Both the position numbers and the translations under genes were made by a program. The notes below the pieces were generated by a model, which was not told the DNA's origin, ran no database searches, and worked only from the letters and a program-made list of their open reading frames with translations. From the NCBI GenBank assembly GCA_041738275.1, contig JBGSQD010000166.1, forward strand, positions 1 through 7,027: 7,027 nt of DNA, in the 5' to 3' direction. Positions 6,194 to 7,027 of the stretch are shown here, in pieces (within the stretch, counting starts at the first letter, position 1; each line of letters opens with the position of its first letter). This DNA comes from JACPFJ01 sp041738275 (lineage in GTDB: Bacteria; Desulfobacterota; Desulfuromonadia; Geobacterales; Pseudopelobacteraceae).

Positions 6194-6718
6194 ATGGCCG
6201 AGATCAAGGGAACAAAGACGGAGCAGAACCTGAAGGAAGCGTTTGCCGGGGAATCACAGGCCCGCAACAAGTATACCTACTTCGCCTCTGTGGCGAAAAA
6301 GGAAGGGTACGAAAAGATCGCCGCCATCTTTATGGAGACGGCCGATAACGAGAAGGAGCATGCCAAGCTTCATTTCAAGCATCTGTGCGGCATCGGCACA
6401 ACCGCCGACAACCTGAGGGCAGCTGCTGCCGGTGAACTCGAAGAAAGCATCGACATGTATCCGCGCATGGCGCGTGAGGCAAAAGAAGAAGGCTTCGCCG
6501 ATATCGCATTCATGTTCGAAGCCATCGGCAGGATTGAAAAACATCACAAGGAACGTTACCAGAGATTGCTGGAAGAGCTGGAAGCGGGGACCATCTTCTC
6601 AAAGGATGAGACGGTCAGCTGGAAATGCATGAACTGCGGCCACATCCACGAAGGTAAGGAAGCACTCAAGATCTGCCCGGTCTGCAAGCACCCCCAGGCC
6701 TATTTCGAGATGCTTTGA
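6194..6718 (+). CDS. rbr: Rubrerythrin (short form), peroxide-scavenging non-haem iron protein
   Basis: Rubrerythrin reduces hydrogen peroxide to water in the cytoplasm of anaerobes, passing electrons from a rubredoxin-like centre to a di-iron site. The 174-residue protein shows both parts. The ferritin-like four-helix domain (about 8-130) has the expected iron ligands E20 (F-A-G-E-S-Q-A), E53 and H56 (N-E-K-E-H-A-K), E81 and E84 (G-E-L-E-E-S-I-D-M-Y-P) and E115 with H118 (I-E-K-H-H). The C-terminal rubredoxin-like domain (about 140-174) has C145-x2-C148-G-H-I-H and C161-P-V-C164. The classical Desulfovibrio protein is about 191 residues; the difference lies mainly between H56 and E81, where the loop joining helices 2 and 3 is short. 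All catalytic positions remain, so activity is expected. ATG at 6194 follows AGGAGG (6180-6185) with eight bases between. It has its own promoter upstream and a strong terminator downstream, so it is probably monocistronic. Confidence 0.95.
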   Translation: MAEIKGTKTEQNLKEAFAGESQARNKYTYFASVAKKEGYEKIAAIFMETADNEKEHAKLHFKHLCGIGTTADNLRAAAAGELEESIDMYPRMAREAKEEGFADIAFMFEAIGRIEKHHKERYQRLLEELEAGTIFSKDETVSWKCMNCGHIHEGKEALKICPVCKHPQAYFEML

Positions 6719-6744
6719 TGATCGTACCCATAAGATGAAAAGGC

Positions 6745-6780
6745 AGGCCGGAAGGATTTACCTTCCGGCCTCTCTTTTAT
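6745..6780. terminator. Rho-independent terminator, likely bidirectional
   Basis: AGGCCGGAAGG (6745-6755) pairs perfectly with CCTTCCGGCCT (6761-6771) around the loop ATTTA, giving an 11-bp GC-rich stem. On the plus strand it is followed by TCTCTTTTAT, ending the rubrerythrin transcript 27 bases past its stop. On the minus strand the stem is followed by GCCTTTTCAT, so it can also end the converging receiver-protein transcript. Confidence 0.9.
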
Positions 6781-7027
6781 CTCGGTTTGAGCACCTTTTG
6801 TATCTCCTGTTTAAGTATCGACAACTTGTACGGTTTCTGGATGAACCCTGCCAGCCCCTTACCCACGAACCTCCGGGTGACCTCCTGCTCGTTATAGCCG
6901 CTGGACATGATCACCTTGACATTCGGTTTTAGTTGCCGCAACTCCTGAAAACATTGCTCGCCATCCAGGTGCGGCATGGTCAGGTCAAGGATTACCAGAG
7001 CAATGTCAGGGGTGGCCTTGAAGATCT
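6777..7027 (-). CDS. Receiver-domain protein, C-terminal part (probably a hybrid histidine kinase)
   Basis: The frame is open to the right edge, so the start and any upstream domains are missing; the ATG at 6977 lies inside the domain and is not the start. The visible 83 residues are the last two thirds of a CheY-like receiver. They include the phospho-acceptor aspartate in V-I-L-D-L-T-M-P (D encoded at 6984-6986), the switch serine in V-I-M-S-S-G-Y, and the conserved lysine in F-I-Q-K-P-Y. The wording S-S-G-Y-N-E-Q-E-V-T and G-L-A-G-F-I-Q-K-P-Y is characteristic of receivers at the C-terminus of PAS-containing hybrid histidine kinases, and the protein ends right after the domain (K-V-L-K-P-R), which fits that arrangement or a stand-alone receiver. 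It converges on the rubrerythrin gene. Its TAA stop (6777-6779) lies in the T-tract of the shared terminator. Confidence 0.85.
   Translation of the reverse strand, partial: IFKATPDIALVILDLTMPHLDGEQCFQELRQLKPNVKVIMSSGYNEQEVTRRFVGKGLAGFIQKPYKLSILKQEIQKVLKPR

Overview
The window looks like chromosomal DNA of a Geobacter-type bacterium (Geobacterales/Desulfuromonadia). This is inferred from three things: a single-chain NifE-NifN fusion, a form known in Geobacter; a PAS sensor ending in a Cys-containing module of a kind I associate with Geobacter signalling proteins; and a hybrid-kinase-style receiver tail with the motif SSGYNEQEV...GFIQKPY. No 16S or other species marker is present, so the genus is a working assumption. 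It appears to be an ordinary metabolic and signalling neighbourhood. I see no CRISPR array, transposase, tRNA or rRNA.

Layout: (1) 1-416 (+) is a piece of a sodium:solute symporter. It enters from the left edge and loses family similarity abruptly near base 393, so it is probably a broken gene. (2) 463-1587 (+) encodes a two-membrane-segment sensor with one PAS domain and a C-terminal C-x2-C ... H-G-I-C-P-x-C module in place of a kinase or cyclase. (3) 1588-1735 is a non-coding convergent gap with no convincing terminator. (4) 1736-4495 (-) is nifEN, the scaffold on which the nitrogenase FeMo-cofactor precursor matures, with all expected cluster-binding cysteines present. (5) 4496-4824 is a 329-base divergent control region. 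It holds a near-consensus sigma-54 promoter for nifEN, a possible IHF site and two small dyads at the distance expected of an enhancer. (6) 4825-6063 (+) is a major facilitator superfamily transporter of unknown substrate. (7) 6064-6193 holds a good sigma-70-type promoter with a dyad over its -10 element. (8) 6194-6718 (+) is a short-form rubrerythrin. (9) 6745-6780 is a strong hairpin terminator, probably acting in both directions. (10) 6777-7027 (-) is the C-terminal end of a receiver-domain protein running off the right edge.

How the genes relate: nifEN is the only clear nitrogen-fixation gene here and stands alone, without nifHDK, nifB or nifX beside it. Its sigma-54 promoter fits nitrogen-status control. 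The rubrerythrin is an oxidative-stress defence enzyme typical of anaerobes and has its own promoter, so any link to nitrogenase protection is only circumstantial. The most useful leads are the architecture of the nifEN control region, the Cys-rich tail of the PAS sensor, the truncated symporter junction and the operator-like dyad at the rubrerythrin promoter. I do not see a clearly new multi-gene system.
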